A stretch of 64,000 nucleotides of DNA, from positions 1,922,001 through 1,986,000 of the forward strand of contig NZ_JACHMM010000001.1 in assembly GCF_014204975.1 (NCBI RefSeq), given 5' to 3'. The notes under the pieces were generated by a model. It made no database searches. It saw only the letters and a program-made list of their open reading frames with translations, and had not been told where the DNA came from. Below, piece after piece: positions 21,933 to 30,526 of this stretch (position 1 is its first letter; the number at the start of each line of letters is the position of its first letter). The stretch is from Jiangella mangrovi (lineage in GTDB: Bacteria > Actinomycetota > Actinomycetes > Jiangellales > Jiangellaceae). A program made the translations under genes and the position numbers.

Positions 21933-22349
21933 GTGGCTATCGAGACTAGACTCCCCCAGGGCCGGCTCCCGGAGACCGGGTTCGAGCACATCGACGACGA
22001 GAAGTGCCGGCTGTTCACGGGGTACATCGAGATCATCGGCAAGAAGTGGAGCGCCGGCATCATGCTGGCCGCGATGCGCGGTGCCACCCGCTTCGTCGAG
22101 TACCGCGCCCACGTCCACGGCATCTCCGACCGCCTGCTCAACCAGCGGCTCAAGGAGCTCGAGGCCGAGGGCCTGATCGAGCGTACGGTCGTCCCCACCA
22201 CACCGGTCCTCGTGCAGTACCGGCCCACCGAGCGGGGCCGGAGCCTGATGCGTGCGCTGCAGCCGCTGGTCGCCTGGGGTGTCGACGACCACGAACGAAC
22301 GCAGCGCCTACAGCGCGCGCATCGGCAGGACGATCAGGGCCGCGTGTAG
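21933..22349 (+). CDS. HxlR-type winged-helix transcriptional regulator
   Basis: This 138-residue regulator has the DUF24/HxlR core: CRLFTGYIEIIGKKWSAGIM, RFVEYRAHVHGISDRLLNQR, LKELEAEGLIERTV and a wing YRPTERGRSLMRAL. Cys25 sits at the position of the redox- or aldehyde-sensing cysteine of some family members. It is divergent from the LLM/FAD-oxidase fusion gene by 64 bases, the usual layout for a regulator and its target. Its 3' end overlaps the convergent secreted-protein gene by 16 bases. Confidence 0.9.
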   Translation: MAIETRLPQGRLPETGFEHIDDEKCRLFTGYIEIIGKKWSAGIMLAAMRGATRFVEYRAHVHGISDRLLNQRLKELEAEGLIERTVVPTTPVLVQYRPTERGRSLMRALQPLVAWGVDDHERTQRLQRAHRQDDQGRV

Positions 22350-24580
22350 CCCACGTCGTCGAACAGCCAGTTGTCGCCGGTCGGCTCGGTGCCGCCGGAG
22401 CCGAGCTGGCTGCCGGTCATCGCGGTGAACGGCTGCGACGGCGCGACGGTGGCGATGGTCGTCCCGTTCGCGCGGAGGGTGGCACCGGTCGCGGTCGCCT
22501 CGACGGTGATGGTGTTCCAGTTCCACGATCCGCCGACGCCGGCCGTCCCGAGCGGTGCGCCCCAGGTCCCCGTCGCCGCGTCGTACCGGTGGAACCGGCC
22601 GCTCACCGCGTCGAGCATGAAGTGGTACGGCGTCACCGCTGCCCCGCCGGTGGCGGTGCCGAGGATGCCGAAGACCAGCGTCCTCGTCGCGGTGCCGGTG
22701 GCGCGGGCCCGGAACTCGAAGGTCGCCGCCGTCGACGTGCCGTGGTTCCACTGGATGCGGGCGTACCCGTCCGCGCCCGGGTCGACGAGGCGCAGGAACC
22801 GCGAGGAGATGTCGTCGACGGCGGGCACGGAGGTCGCCGGCACCACCGTCGCCCCGGTGGTGGTCGACGCGATGACGCCGTTCCCGACCGGCTCCACGCC
22901 CGGTGCCGACGCCTCGTAGCCGTCGAGCATGCTGTAGATCTGCAGCTCGTTGAGGAACGACGACCCGTCCGACGTCGTGAGGTTCGGGTCGCTGATCCGG
23001 ACATAGCGAGCGGCCGTCGGTGTGGTCAGCGGCCGCAGGCTGCCGACCCGGGTGCCACGGGCCGGCGTCGACCAGTTCGAGCCGTTGGTCGAGGTCTGGA
23101 TGGTCACGTCGTCCGAGCCGCCCAGGTGAGCCGCGATGGCGAACCCGGTGAGCAGGTACTCGCGGTCCAGCTGCAGCGTCACGCTGCGGTTCGTGGTGAC
23201 GACCGACGAGTCGGCGCGGACGTCGCCGTCGAACGCGTAGGCGCCGAGTGAGGTGCGGCCGCGGCCGTAGGTGGTGAACGACGGGGCGACGTAGGAGATC
23301 TCACCGCGCTCGAACTTCGACCGCAGGTCGATCGTGCCCCACTGGCTCGTGTTGACCTCGAGTACGGACTTCCACAGCGACTGCCCGGTGCCGCGCGGAT
23401 ACCCGCTGACGTTGGAGGTCGGGCAGCCCCAGTTGCCGGCGCAGTTGTCGCCGATGGCCAGCACGGTGTTGCCGGTCAGCGGGGTGAGCGCGACGGTGGC
23501 GCTGGACCCGAGGGCGGCGAGCGGCCGCGGCGGCGTCCCGACGGAGGTGGTAGGCGTGTTGTCGTAGATGTTCGTGCGCCCGGTCCAGTCGGCGTACCCC
23601 GACGTGCCGGTGTACTTGTAGCGGATCACGTTGCCCGGCCGGCCGGAGCCCTGGACCGCGGCGCCGTTGCCCAGCAGCACCGCGCCGGGCGAGTTGCCGG
23701 TGTCCTGCGACATCCGCACCGGCGTCGACCACGGCCCGTCGCCGTTCTCGTTCGCCGAGTACGTGTAGTAGAGGTCGGGCAGGTACGTCCCGTCGTCGAT
23801 GTCGCGTCGCATCCACGCCATCACCCGGCCGTCGGAGGTCGGCGCGAGATTCGCCTCGCTGAAGATGGCGCCCGTGCCGATGCGGGCGATCTGCGTCCAG
23901 GTCAGCCCGTCGTCGGTGCTGCGCATCACGCCGGTGAAGTAGGTTCCGCCGACGTCCGAGCCGTACACCGTGGCGAGCAGGGTCTCGCCGTCGGGCTGCA
24001 GCAGGATGCCCTTCTGGAACCGGACCACGGCCGGGGCCGGATAGCCGGGGAACGCCGTCGTCACCGTGCCCGCCTCGTCCCAGCCCGTGGGGCCGAGTGT
24101 CCAGCGGATGAACCGGGAGAGGTTCTCGTTGTGCGGCGTCGACGGCACGGGGTCGCCGGCGTGGCCCGCCGGATCGGAGATGGCGAGCGGCTCGTAGTCC
24201 AGCGCCACGATGGTGCCGGCCGCATCGGCGAGCCGGACGGCGTTGACGATGCCGTACGTGGGCGAGTCCTCCACGGGCGTCCAGGTCGTGCCCTCGTCCC
24301 CCGACTCCAGCATCACGGTCGTGTTGTCGCCCTCGGAGTCCGGACCCTTCCCGTAGGAGACGAACAGGTGCGGGTCGTGAGTGCCGTCCGCGTTCGTCAC
24401 CCCGGCGTTGAAGGCGGCCGGGAACGCGGCGTAGCCGGACGAAACGGAGTGGAAGGTCTGGCCCGCGGGGAGGCGCACATGGGCCTGACCCGGACTGGGT
24501 GCCTGCACGGCGCTCGCGACGACGGCTCCGGCCACGACGACGGCGGTCGCGACGGCAACGGTTCTCGATGACCTGGACAT
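22334..24580 (-). CDS. Secreted sialidase-like (BNR repeat) protein with discoidin-type module
   Basis: The 748-residue product has a signal peptide (MSRSSRTVAVATAVVVAGAV, cleaved near VQA-PS). The main domain is a beta-propeller of the sialidase/BNR type with Asp-box motifs (ESGDEGTTWTP, STDDGLTWTQ) and repeats of similar spacing. A discoidin/F5-8-like region follows (about 440-560; LDREYLLTGFAIAAHLGGSD, RYVRISDP), then a C-terminal LamG-like beta domain. It is probably an extracellular glycan-binding or glycan-degrading protein. I cannot confirm a full sialidase arginine triad, so exo-sialidase activity is only possible. Confidence 0.75.
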   Translation of the reverse strand: MSRSSRTVAVATAVVVAGAVVASAVQAPSPGQAHVRLPAGQTFHSVSSGYAAFPAAFNAGVTNADGTHDPHLFVSYGKGPDSEGDNTTVMLESGDEGTTWTPVEDSPTYGIVNAVRLADAAGTIVALDYEPLAISDPAGHAGDPVPSTPHNENLSRFIRWTLGPTGWDEAGTVTTAFPGYPAPAVVRFQKGILLQPDGETLLATVYGSDVGGTYFTGVMRSTDDGLTWTQIARIGTGAIFSEANLAPTSDGRVMAWMRRDIDDGTYLPDLYYTYSANENGDGPWSTPVRMSQDTGNSPGAVLLGNGAAVQGSGRPGNVIRYKYTGTSGYADWTGRTNIYDNTPTTSVGTPPRPLAALGSSATVALTPLTGNTVLAIGDNCAGNWGCPTSNVSGYPRGTGQSLWKSVLEVNTSQWGTIDLRSKFERGEISYVAPSFTTYGRGRTSLGAYAFDGDVRADSSVVTTNRSVTLQLDREYLLTGFAIAAHLGGSDDVTIQTSTNGSNWSTPARGTRVGSLRPLTTPTAARYVRISDPNLTTSDGSSFLNELQIYSMLDGYEASAPGVEPVGNGVIASTTTGATVVPATSVPAVDDISSRFLRLVDPGADGYARIQWNHGTSTAATFEFRARATGTATRTLVFGILGTATGGAAVTPYHFMLDAVSGRFHRYDAATGTWGAPLGTAGVGGSWNWNTITVEATATGATLRANGTTIATVAPSQPFTAMTGSQLGSGGTEPTGDNWLFDDVGYTRP

Positions 24581-24694
24581 GGACGCTCCTGACCCGAGGC
24601 GGAGGAATCGGATGCGAACCGGCAGATCTACCGGTGACGACGGTCGGCGGAGCCGGGTTCCATGTCACGGCGTCTCGGCGGGATGTACATCGGC

Positions 24695-24745
24695 TTGACC
24701 AGGATCTGCAACGGACTCTAGATTCCAGACATCAGATACGATGTC
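24695..24745 (+). promoter_or_regulatory. Promoter and GntR-type operator of the MmgE/PrpD gene
   Basis: TTGACC (24695-24700) is followed after 16 bases by TCTAGA (24717-24722). The next bases, GATTCCAGACAT (24721-24732) then CAGATACGATGTC (24733-24745), closely match the site at 28707-28733: the first 12 bases are identical and the relation to the -35 element differs by one base. The site overlaps and follows the -10 element, a position typical of repression. I infer binding by the GntR protein encoded at 26100-26861. Confidence 0.6.
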
Positions 24746-24765
24746 TTGACGAGGCGAGGGGCTCC

Positions 24766-26124
24766 GTGGACTCCACCACCGCACAGATCAGCAGGTTCGC
24801 TCAGGCGCTGCGCTACGAGGACATCCCGCCGGCCGTCCGCGATCTCGCCGTCCAGCACATCGTCGACTCCCTGGCCTGCGCCTACGCGGCGCGCGACTGC
24901 GACGCCGCCCGCATCGCGACCGCCCTCGCCCACCCCGTCGCCCCGACCGCCCCGGGCGGGAACGACTTCACCGGCCGCGTCATCGGCTCCCCGGACCTCG
25001 TCGCCGCCGACCTCGCCGGGTTCGTGAACGCGGCCATGATCCGCTACCTGGACTACAGCGACACCATGGTCCCCGGCGGCCACCCGAGCGACTGCCTGGG
25101 CGGGCTGCTCGCCGTCGCGGCCACCCGTGGCAGCAGCGGCAAGGAACTGGTCACCGCGCTGGTGGTGGCGTACGAGGTGTTCGCGCGGTTCGGAGCGTCG
25201 GCGTACATCCGCAAGCGCGGGTTCGACCAGGGCCTGACGGTGGGCATCTCGCTCGCCGCCGGCCTGGGCAACCTGCTCGGCATGAGCGTCGAGCAGATCG
25301 CCCACGCCGTCTCGCTGACCACCGTCACCACCGTCTCGCTGCGGGCCACACGGGCCGGCACCATCTCGATGTGGAAGGGCGCCGCGACGGCCGAGGCCGT
25401 GCGCGAGACGGTCTTCCTCGCGGCGCTGGCCGAGCGCGGGCTCACCGGCCCCGACAAGCCGTTCGAGGGCCGCCACGGCGTCTGGGAGATCGTCACCGAC
25501 CGCGAGTTCACGTTCACGGACTTCCCCGCCGAGGGCGGCCCGTACCTGTTCGAGACCAACGCCCACCTCAAGTACTGGCCGGTCGAGTTCAACACACAGG
25601 TCGCGGTGTGGGCGGCACGCGAGCTGCGCGAGAAGGTCGCGCTCGACGACATCGCCGGCGTGCACCTGGGCACCTACTGGTCGGCCTGGCACGAGACCGG
25701 CAGCGAGAAGGACAAGTGGAACCCGACCACCCGCGAGACGGCCGACCACAGCCTGCCGTACATCTTCTCGAAGGCCCTGGTCGACGGCGAGATCACCATC
25801 GCGACGTTCGCGCCGGAGCAGTACCTCGACCCCGGCATCCGCACCGTCATGGACCGCGTGACGGTGGGCCAGGACGAGGAGATGGATGCGCTGTTCCCCG
25901 AGGTCATCGCCATGCGGGTGACGGCGCGGCTGACGGACGGCAGCACCGTCGAGCTGCGGTCGGAGAAGGCCCGCGGCCACGCACTCAACCGGATGTCACG
26001 CGACGAGACGAGCGCGAAGTTCCGCCAGCTGGTGACGGCGGAGCGGGCCGGGGCGGCGCTGGACTTCTGGTGGTCGCTGGCGGAGCAGGACGACGTGGCT
26101 CAGGGATTCGAGCTGCTCGCCTGA
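24766..26124 (+). CDS. MmgE/PrpD family protein
   Basis: MmgE/PrpD enzymes act on 2-methylcitrate, citrate-like or other di/tricarboxylates as dehydratases, decarboxylases or epimerases. The 452-residue product begins VDSTTAQISRFAQALRYEDI and shows the family landmarks LAVQHIVDSLACAYAARDCD, MIRYLDYSDTM (conserved D-x-x-D), GGHPSDCLGGLLA and SLRATRAGTISMWKGAATAE. The start GTG 24766 follows GAGGGG. It is transcribed alone from an operator-bearing promoter and its end overlaps the convergent GntR gene by 25 bases. The true substrate is not determined. Confidence 0.85.
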   Translation: MDSTTAQISRFAQALRYEDIPPAVRDLAVQHIVDSLACAYAARDCDAARIATALAHPVAPTAPGGNDFTGRVIGSPDLVAADLAGFVNAAMIRYLDYSDTMVPGGHPSDCLGGLLAVAATRGSSGKELVTALVVAYEVFARFGASAYIRKRGFDQGLTVGISLAAGLGNLLGMSVEQIAHAVSLTTVTTVSLRATRAGTISMWKGAATAEAVRETVFLAALAERGLTGPDKPFEGRHGVWEIVTDREFTFTDFPAEGGPYLFETNAHLKYWPVEFNTQVAVWAARELREKVALDDIAGVHLGTYWSAWHETGSEKDKWNPTTRETADHSLPYIFSKALVDGEITIATFAPEQYLDPGIRTVMDRVTVGQDEEMDALFPEVIAMRVTARLTDGSTVELRSEKARGHALNRMSRDETSAKFRQLVTAERAGAALDFWWSLAEQDDVAQGFELLA

Positions 26125-26861
26125 ACGTCCAGCGAGAAGCCGGCGGCCTGGGCGAGCTGGCGCTCGAACGTGGAGATGACGAGGTCGAGCACGTACTCGA
26201 GGTGCCGGCGCATGCCGTCCTCGGCCGCCTGGGCGCCGCCGGACTCCATGGCCTCCATGATGTCGAGGTGCTGGCGTGCGCAGTCGACGGAGTCGTCGGT
26301 GACGGGGACGTCGCGGTCGCGCAGCGTCCAGGTGAGGTCGAAGGAGTCGCGGATGAACCGCGACAGCAGCGGGTTGCCGGTGGCCTCGGCCATGGCCAGG
26401 TGGAACTGGCGGTCGTAGTCGCGGAAGCCGGCGTGGTCGTCGGCCTCGGCGGCGTTCAGGCAGGCCTCGGCGGTGAGGCGCGGCTGGGTGAGCAGCTCGG
26501 CGTCGCCCCGCTGTGCCAGCTGGCGGGCGGCCTGCGTCTCGAGGCCCATGCGCACCTCGTAGGCGGCCCGGATGGACTCGCGCGTCGGCCTGATGATGCG
26601 CCCGCCGCGCCCGCCGTCGGACTCGATGAGCCCGATGTACTCGAGCTTCAGCAGGGCCTCGCGGACCGGCGTCTTGCTGACGTTGAGCTGCTTGGCCAGG
26701 GCGGCCTCGGTGACGCGGTCGCCGGGCGACAGCCGCCGCGACACGATGGCGTCCCGGATCGCCTCTTGGACGATCTCGGTGAGGCTCGTCGGACGACTGG
26801 CGAGGGGCTCGAGTACGGCCACGTTGGACACTTCCCGTTCGTGCGGCTGCAACGGTCTCAT
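26100..26861 (-). CDS. GntR family regulator, FCD subfamily
   Basis: This 253-residue regulator has an N-terminal winged helix (TSLTEIVQEAIRDAIVSRRL, VTEAALAKQLNVSKTPVREA, LLKLEYIGLIES) and a C-terminal FCD helical effector domain (RPTRESIRAAYEVRMGLETQ, FRDYDRQFHLAMAEATGNPL, and the metal-binding-type histidine QHLDIMEAM). FCD regulators usually bind organic acids. I chose ATG 26861 because GGAGG lies about 10 bases upstream. Operator-like sequences lie in its own divergent promoter region and before four other units of the island, so it is the probable local repressor. Confidence 0.9.
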   Translation of the reverse strand: MRPLQPHEREVSNVAVLEPLASRPTSLTEIVQEAIRDAIVSRRLSPGDRVTEAALAKQLNVSKTPVREALLKLEYIGLIESDGGRGGRIIRPTRESIRAAYEVRMGLETQAARQLAQRGDAELLTQPRLTAEACLNAAEADDHAGFRDYDRQFHLAMAEATGNPLLSRFIRDSFDLTWTLRDRDVPVTDDSVDCARQHLDIMEAMESGGAQAAEDGMRRHLEYVLDLVISTFERQLAQAAGFSLDVQASSSNP

Positions 26862-26885
26862 CGAGACCGTCCTCCAAGAGACATA

Positions 26886-26989
26886 CGATATATGAACATC
26901 TCCGCCCTGGGCACCGGGTGGAGCGACCCAACGTAGATCCCGTCCATCCACGCCCCTCCCGGCCCCGTAGCGAATCTCGTATATGAGAT
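26886..26989. promoter_or_regulatory. Two operator-like sites between the GntR and SDR genes
   Basis: CGATATATGA (26886-26895) sits just upstream of the GntR start and occurs in identical form, inverted, at 42561-42570. ATCTCGTATATGAGAT (26974-26989) is a near-palindrome in front of the SDR gene and shares the CGTATATGA core. Both are AT-rich islands in GC-rich DNA. They are probable binding sites of the GntR protein controlling itself and the divergent operon. Confidence 0.55.
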
Positions 26990-27026
26990 GCTACCGCTGC
27001 CGAACCCCCAGGCAATGGAGGCGTGG

Positions 27027-27782
27027 ATGCGAACCGCTCTGGTGTGTGGCGCGACGTCGGGACTGGGGCTGGCCTCGGCCCGGGCCCTCGCGGCCGACGG
27101 GTTTGCCGTCGTCCTCGTGGGCCGGCGCGCGGCGGAGCTCGAGGAGCAGGCGGCCGCGCTGCCGTCGGCGCTCGCCGTCCCGGCCGACCTCACCGATCCG
27201 GCCGGCACCTCACGCGCCGTCGAGGCCGCTGCCGAGCGGTTCGGCGCGGTCGACCTGCTGGTCCTCAACGGCGGCGGCCCGCCTCCCGGCACGGCGCTCG
27301 ACCTCGACGCCGACGCGGCGCAGGCGGCGTTCGCGCAGATCGTGCTGCCCGCCGTCCGCCTCGTCGGCGCCGTCGTGCCGGGCATGCGCGAGCGCGGCTG
27401 GGGGCGTGTGGTCGCCGTCGGGTCCAGCGGCGTGCAGCAGCCCATCGCCGGGCTGGCCGCGTCGAACCTGGCCCGGGCCGCGCTGGCCGGCTACCTGAAG
27501 ACGCTCGCCGCCGAGGTCGCGCCCGACGGCGTCACGGTCAACACCGTCATCCCCGGCCGCATCGCCACCGACCGCACCGCCCAGCTCGACGAGGCGGTCG
27601 CGGCCCGCACCGGCCGGGGCGTCGACGAGGTGCGGCGGGCGTCGGCCGCGACCATCCCCGTCGGCCGGTACGGACGGCCCGACGAGTTCGCCGCCGTGGT
27701 CGCGTTCCTGGCCAGTGACGCCGCCTCGTACGTCACGGGCGAGCAGCTGCGCTGCGACGGCGGCCTCGTCCGCGCCCCCTGA
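27027..27782 (+). CDS. Short-chain dehydrogenase/reductase-like protein with altered active site
   Basis: The 251-residue product has the SDR coenzyme motif GATSGLG, LVLNGGGPPP in place of NNAG, and the catalytic-serine region VAVGSSGVQQPIAG. At the YxxxK position it has AASNLARAA, so the usual Tyr and Lys are missing (SNxxR). A subgroup of SDR homologs shares this change. The C-terminus (GRYGRPDEFAAVVAFLASDA, YVTGEQLRCDGG) is normal for the family. ATG 27027 follows GGAGG. It is the first gene of the operon divergent from GntR. It may be an isomerase-like or non-classical enzyme. Confidence 0.8.
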   Translation: MRTALVCGATSGLGLASARALAADGFAVVLVGRRAAELEEQAAALPSALAVPADLTDPAGTSRAVEAAAERFGAVDLLVLNGGGPPPGTALDLDADAAQAAFAQIVLPAVRLVGAVVPGMRERGWGRVVAVGSSGVQQPIAGLAASNLARAALAGYLKTLAAEVAPDGVTVNTVIPGRIATDRTAQLDEAVAARTGRGVDEVRRASAATIPVGRYGRPDEFAAVVAFLASDAASYVTGEQLRCDGGLVRAP

Positions 27783-27825
27783 ACCCGCCCACTGAACCCG
27801 CCCGCACCCCACCTGAAGGAGACCC

Positions 27826-28683
27826 ATGCGCTTCGCGTCCATCCTCGTCGACGGTGCGCCGCGGGCCGCCGTCGTCCACCCCACGAAGGGCGTGGCAGTG
27901 GTCACGGACCTGCTGCCGGGGCTCGACGGCGACCTCATGTCGCTGATCGCGCACCAGCGCACCGGCGAGGTCGAGGCGGCGGCCGAGGCGGCCCACGCCG
28001 GCGCCTTCCGGCCGGCCGGCGCCGTCACGTACACGGCGCCGTACCGGAACCCGCCGAAGATCTGGGGCATCGGCCTCAACTACGTCGACCACGCGACCGA
28101 CCTGGCCGAGGTGGTGCCGGACGAGCCGGCGTCGTTCATCAAGGGCGACCACACGATCATCGGCCCGGGCGAGCCGATCCCGCTGCCGGAGCAGAGTGAG
28201 CGGGTCACGGCCGAGGCCGAGGTGGGCCTGGTGATCGGCCGGTACTGCCGCAACGTCGAGGAGGCCGACGCGCTCGACCACGTCTTCGGGCTGTGCGCGA
28301 TCCTCGACCAGACCGCCGAGGACATCCTGCAGCGCAACCCGCGCTTCCTCACCCGGTCGAAGAACTTCCCCGGGTTCTTCTCGTTCGGCCCGCACATCGT
28401 GCCGCTGGCCGAGGCGCTCGAGGCACAGCCGAACGGCCCGGACGTCGCCGGCATCGAGGTGACCACGGTCGTCAACGGCACGCCGCACCGCAACAACGTC
28501 GTCGAGCGGATGCGGTTCTCGCCGCAGTTCCTCGTGAGCTTCCACAGCAAGGTCATGCCGCTCTACCCGGGCGACATCATCTCCACTGGTACCCCTGGCG
28601 CGGTGGTGATCAAGGCCGGTGACGTGGCCGAATGCCACGTGTCCGGGCTGGAGCCGCTGGTCAACCCCGTGGTCGCCGGTTGA
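27826..28683 (+). CDS. Fumarylacetoacetate hydrolase (FAH) family protein
   Basis: FAH-fold enzymes include hydrolases, decarboxylases, isomerases and acylpyruvases acting on 2-oxo or enol carboxylates. The 285-residue product has the N-terminal cap followed by the catalytic FAH domain: IWGIGLNYVDHATD, SFIKGDHTIIGPGEPIPLPE, the metal-ligand region EAEVGLVIGRYCRN, LTRSKNFPGFFSFGPHIVPL and IISTGTPGAVV. The start ATG follows AAGGAG. It lies 43 bases after the SDR gene, in the same direction. A 3-hydroxy/2-oxo acid substrate is plausible from context. Confidence 0.9.
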   Translation: MRFASILVDGAPRAAVVHPTKGVAVVTDLLPGLDGDLMSLIAHQRTGEVEAAAEAAHAGAFRPAGAVTYTAPYRNPPKIWGIGLNYVDHATDLAEVVPDEPASFIKGDHTIIGPGEPIPLPEQSERVTAEAEVGLVIGRYCRNVEEADALDHVFGLCAILDQTAEDILQRNPRFLTRSKNFPGFFSFGPHIVPLAEALEAQPNGPDVAGIEVTTVVNGTPHRNNVVERMRFSPQFLVSFHSKVMPLYPGDIISTGTPGAVVIKAGDVAECHVSGLEPLVNPVVAG

Positions 28684-28733
28684 CCCCGAATTTCGCCTCT
28701 GTATAAGATTCCAGACATGAGATATGAAGTGTC
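28680..28733 (+). promoter_or_regulatory. Internal promoter and operator before the hydratase genes
   Basis: TTGACC (28680-28685) and TATAAG (28702-28707) are separated by 16 bases, an excellent sigma-70 match. GATTCCAGACAT (28707-28718) then GAGATATGAAGTGTC (28719-28733) follow directly and match the site at 24721-24745. A repressor bound here would block initiation. The -35 element overlaps the end of the FAH gene. Confidence 0.65.
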
Positions 28734-28739
28734 GGGCCC

Positions 28740-30035
28740 ATGGCAGGCCTGACCATGGCGCACAAGGTCCTGGCCGCGCGCAGCGGCCGGGACCACGTGC
28801 GCCCCGGCCAACTGGTGGTCACCGACGTCGACCTCATCGTCATGGCCGACACCGTCTTCAACCCGACGGCGGACCGCATGCCGACCGATCTCCTCCGCGT
28901 CAGCCACCCCGAGCGGGTCGTCGTGCTGATGGACCACGCCGTCCCCGCGCCCAGCATCAAGGCCGCCACCGCCCACCGCCGGGCCCGCGAGCACGCCGAG
29001 CGGCTCGGGTTCCGCCGCCTCGCCGACGTCGGCAAGGGCGGCATCGAGCACCAGCTGATCTTCGAGGAGTGCCTGGCGCTGCCCGGCCAGCTGGTCGCGT
29101 CCAACGACTCGCACACCAGCGCCGCCGGCGTGCTCAACTGCGCCGCCCGCGGCCTGGGCATGGCCGACATCATCCAGCTCGTCTGCACCGGGAAGACCTG
29201 GTACAAGGTCTCGCCGACGGTGCGCTTCCACCTCACCGGTGCACTGCCCTTCGGCGTCTACGGCAAGGACGTGTTCCTGCACCTGGCCGAGGTGTTCGGC
29301 AGCCAGGAGGGCCACGACGTCGAGTTCGCCGGGCCCGGCATCGAGGCGATGCCCCTGGACGACCGCGCGACGCTGGCCACTATGTGCACCGAGCTCAACG
29401 CGAACTTCGTCATGATGCCGGCCGACCGGCTCGTCCGCGAGCACGTCGCCTCCGTCACCGGCGCGCCGTACGAGCCCGTGGTCAGCGACCCCGACGCCGA
29501 GTACGCCGCGGAGCACACCGTCGACCTCTCGGCCATCCGCCCGCGCATCGCCCTGCCCGACGCCATGAACGGCAACGTCCGCTCCGCCGACGAGGTGGCC
29601 GGGCAGCGCGTGCGCATCGACCAGGCGTTCATCGGATCGTGCGCCAACGGCAAGCTCTCCGACCTGCGCATCGCGGCCGAGATCGTGCGCGGACGCCGGG
29701 TCGCCGACGGCGTCCGGCTGATCGTCACGCCGGGGTCGCAGTCGATCTACCTCGACGCCGTGCGGCTGGGCTACATCGAGGCGCTCGCGTCGGCCGGCGC
29801 GCTGGTCACGAACTCCACCTGCGGCGCGTGCGCAGGCGGCCACCTCGGCGTGCTGGCGCCGGGCGAGGTCTGCATCACCTCCAGCACGCGCAACTTCAAG
29901 GGCCGCATGGGCAGCGCCGACGCGCGCATCTACATGGGGTCCTCGGCGACGGTGGCCGCCTCGGCCCTCGAGGGTTGCATCACGGACCCGATGCCCTATC
30001 TGCGCGAACTACAGAACCGCGAGGCAGCAGGATGA
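28740..30035 (+). CDS. Aconitase/LeuC-like hydratase large subunit
   Basis: The 431-residue product belongs to the aconitase superfamily (3-isopropylmalate dehydratase large-subunit type), which uses a 4Fe-4S cluster to add or remove water. Cluster cysteines are visible as SCANGK (Cys301) and CGACAGG (Cys361, Cys364), with the substrate-binding motifs HEL-like IEHQLIFEE and NDSHTSAAGVLN. The start ATG 28740 follows the operator closely; ATG 28755 is an alternative. It overlaps the small subunit by 4 bases. The context of catabolic genes argues against leucine synthesis; dimethylmaleate-type or homologous hydratases are possible. Confidence 0.85.
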   Translation: MAGLTMAHKVLAARSGRDHVRPGQLVVTDVDLIVMADTVFNPTADRMPTDLLRVSHPERVVVLMDHAVPAPSIKAATAHRRAREHAERLGFRRLADVGKGGIEHQLIFEECLALPGQLVASNDSHTSAAGVLNCAARGLGMADIIQLVCTGKTWYKVSPTVRFHLTGALPFGVYGKDVFLHLAEVFGSQEGHDVEFAGPGIEAMPLDDRATLATMCTELNANFVMMPADRLVREHVASVTGAPYEPVVSDPDAEYAAEHTVDLSAIRPRIALPDAMNGNVRSADEVAGQRVRIDQAFIGSCANGKLSDLRIAAEIVRGRRVADGVRLIVTPGSQSIYLDAVRLGYIEALASAGALVTNSTCGACAGGHLGVLAPGEVCITSSTRNFKGRMGSADARIYMGSSATVAASALEGCITDPMPYLRELQNREAAG

Positions 30036-30526
30036 CCGCCGTCGCCGGGCGCTCGTGGGTCATCGCCGACTCCTACGTCAATACCGACGCGATCATGCCG
30101 CACGCCGGCTACGACCTCCCGCCGAAGGAGCAGGAGGCCATGGTGCTGGCGACGGTCCGGCCGGGCTGGGCGACGCGGGTCGGTCCCGGCGACCTGCTGG
30201 TGGCGGGCCGGGCGTTCGGCACCGGGTCCAGCCGCCCGGCCCCGACCATGCTGCGCCGGCTCGGCATCGCGGCGCTGGTCGCGGAGTCGGTGGGCGAGAT
30301 CTTCTTCCGCAACTGCGTCAGCTACGCGCTCCCGGTGCTGGAGTGCCCGGGCGTTCTGGCCGCCGTGACGGAGGGCGACGTGGTCGCCGTCGACATCGAG
30401 ACCGGCGGGTTCGAGAACCGCAGCACCGGCGTCCGGCTGAGCGGCGAGCCGATGCCGGCCATGCTGCGCGAGACCATCGCGGCCGGCGGCACCCACGCCC
30501 TGCTGCGTGCCGAGGGGTACATGTGA
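30032..30526 (+). CDS. Aconitase/LeuD-like hydratase small subunit
   Basis: The 164-residue product is the swivelling small subunit partner of the large subunit just upstream (4-base overlap). It begins VIADSYVNTDAIMPHAGYDL after a short leader and carries the substrate-loop motif AFGTGSSRPAPTMLRRLGI and the FFRNCVSYALPVLECP region typical of LeuD proteins. The normal YLRT-type loop is replaced here by SSRPAP, so specificity may differ from isopropylmalate. Its stop overlaps the next GTG by 4 bases. Confidence 0.85.
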   Translation: MTAVAGRSWVIADSYVNTDAIMPHAGYDLPPKEQEAMVLATVRPGWATRVGPGDLLVAGRAFGTGSSRPAPTMLRRLGIAALVAESVGEIFFRNCVSYALPVLECPGVLAAVTEGDVVAVDIETGGFENRSTGVRLSGEPMPAMLRETIAAGGTHALLRAEGYM

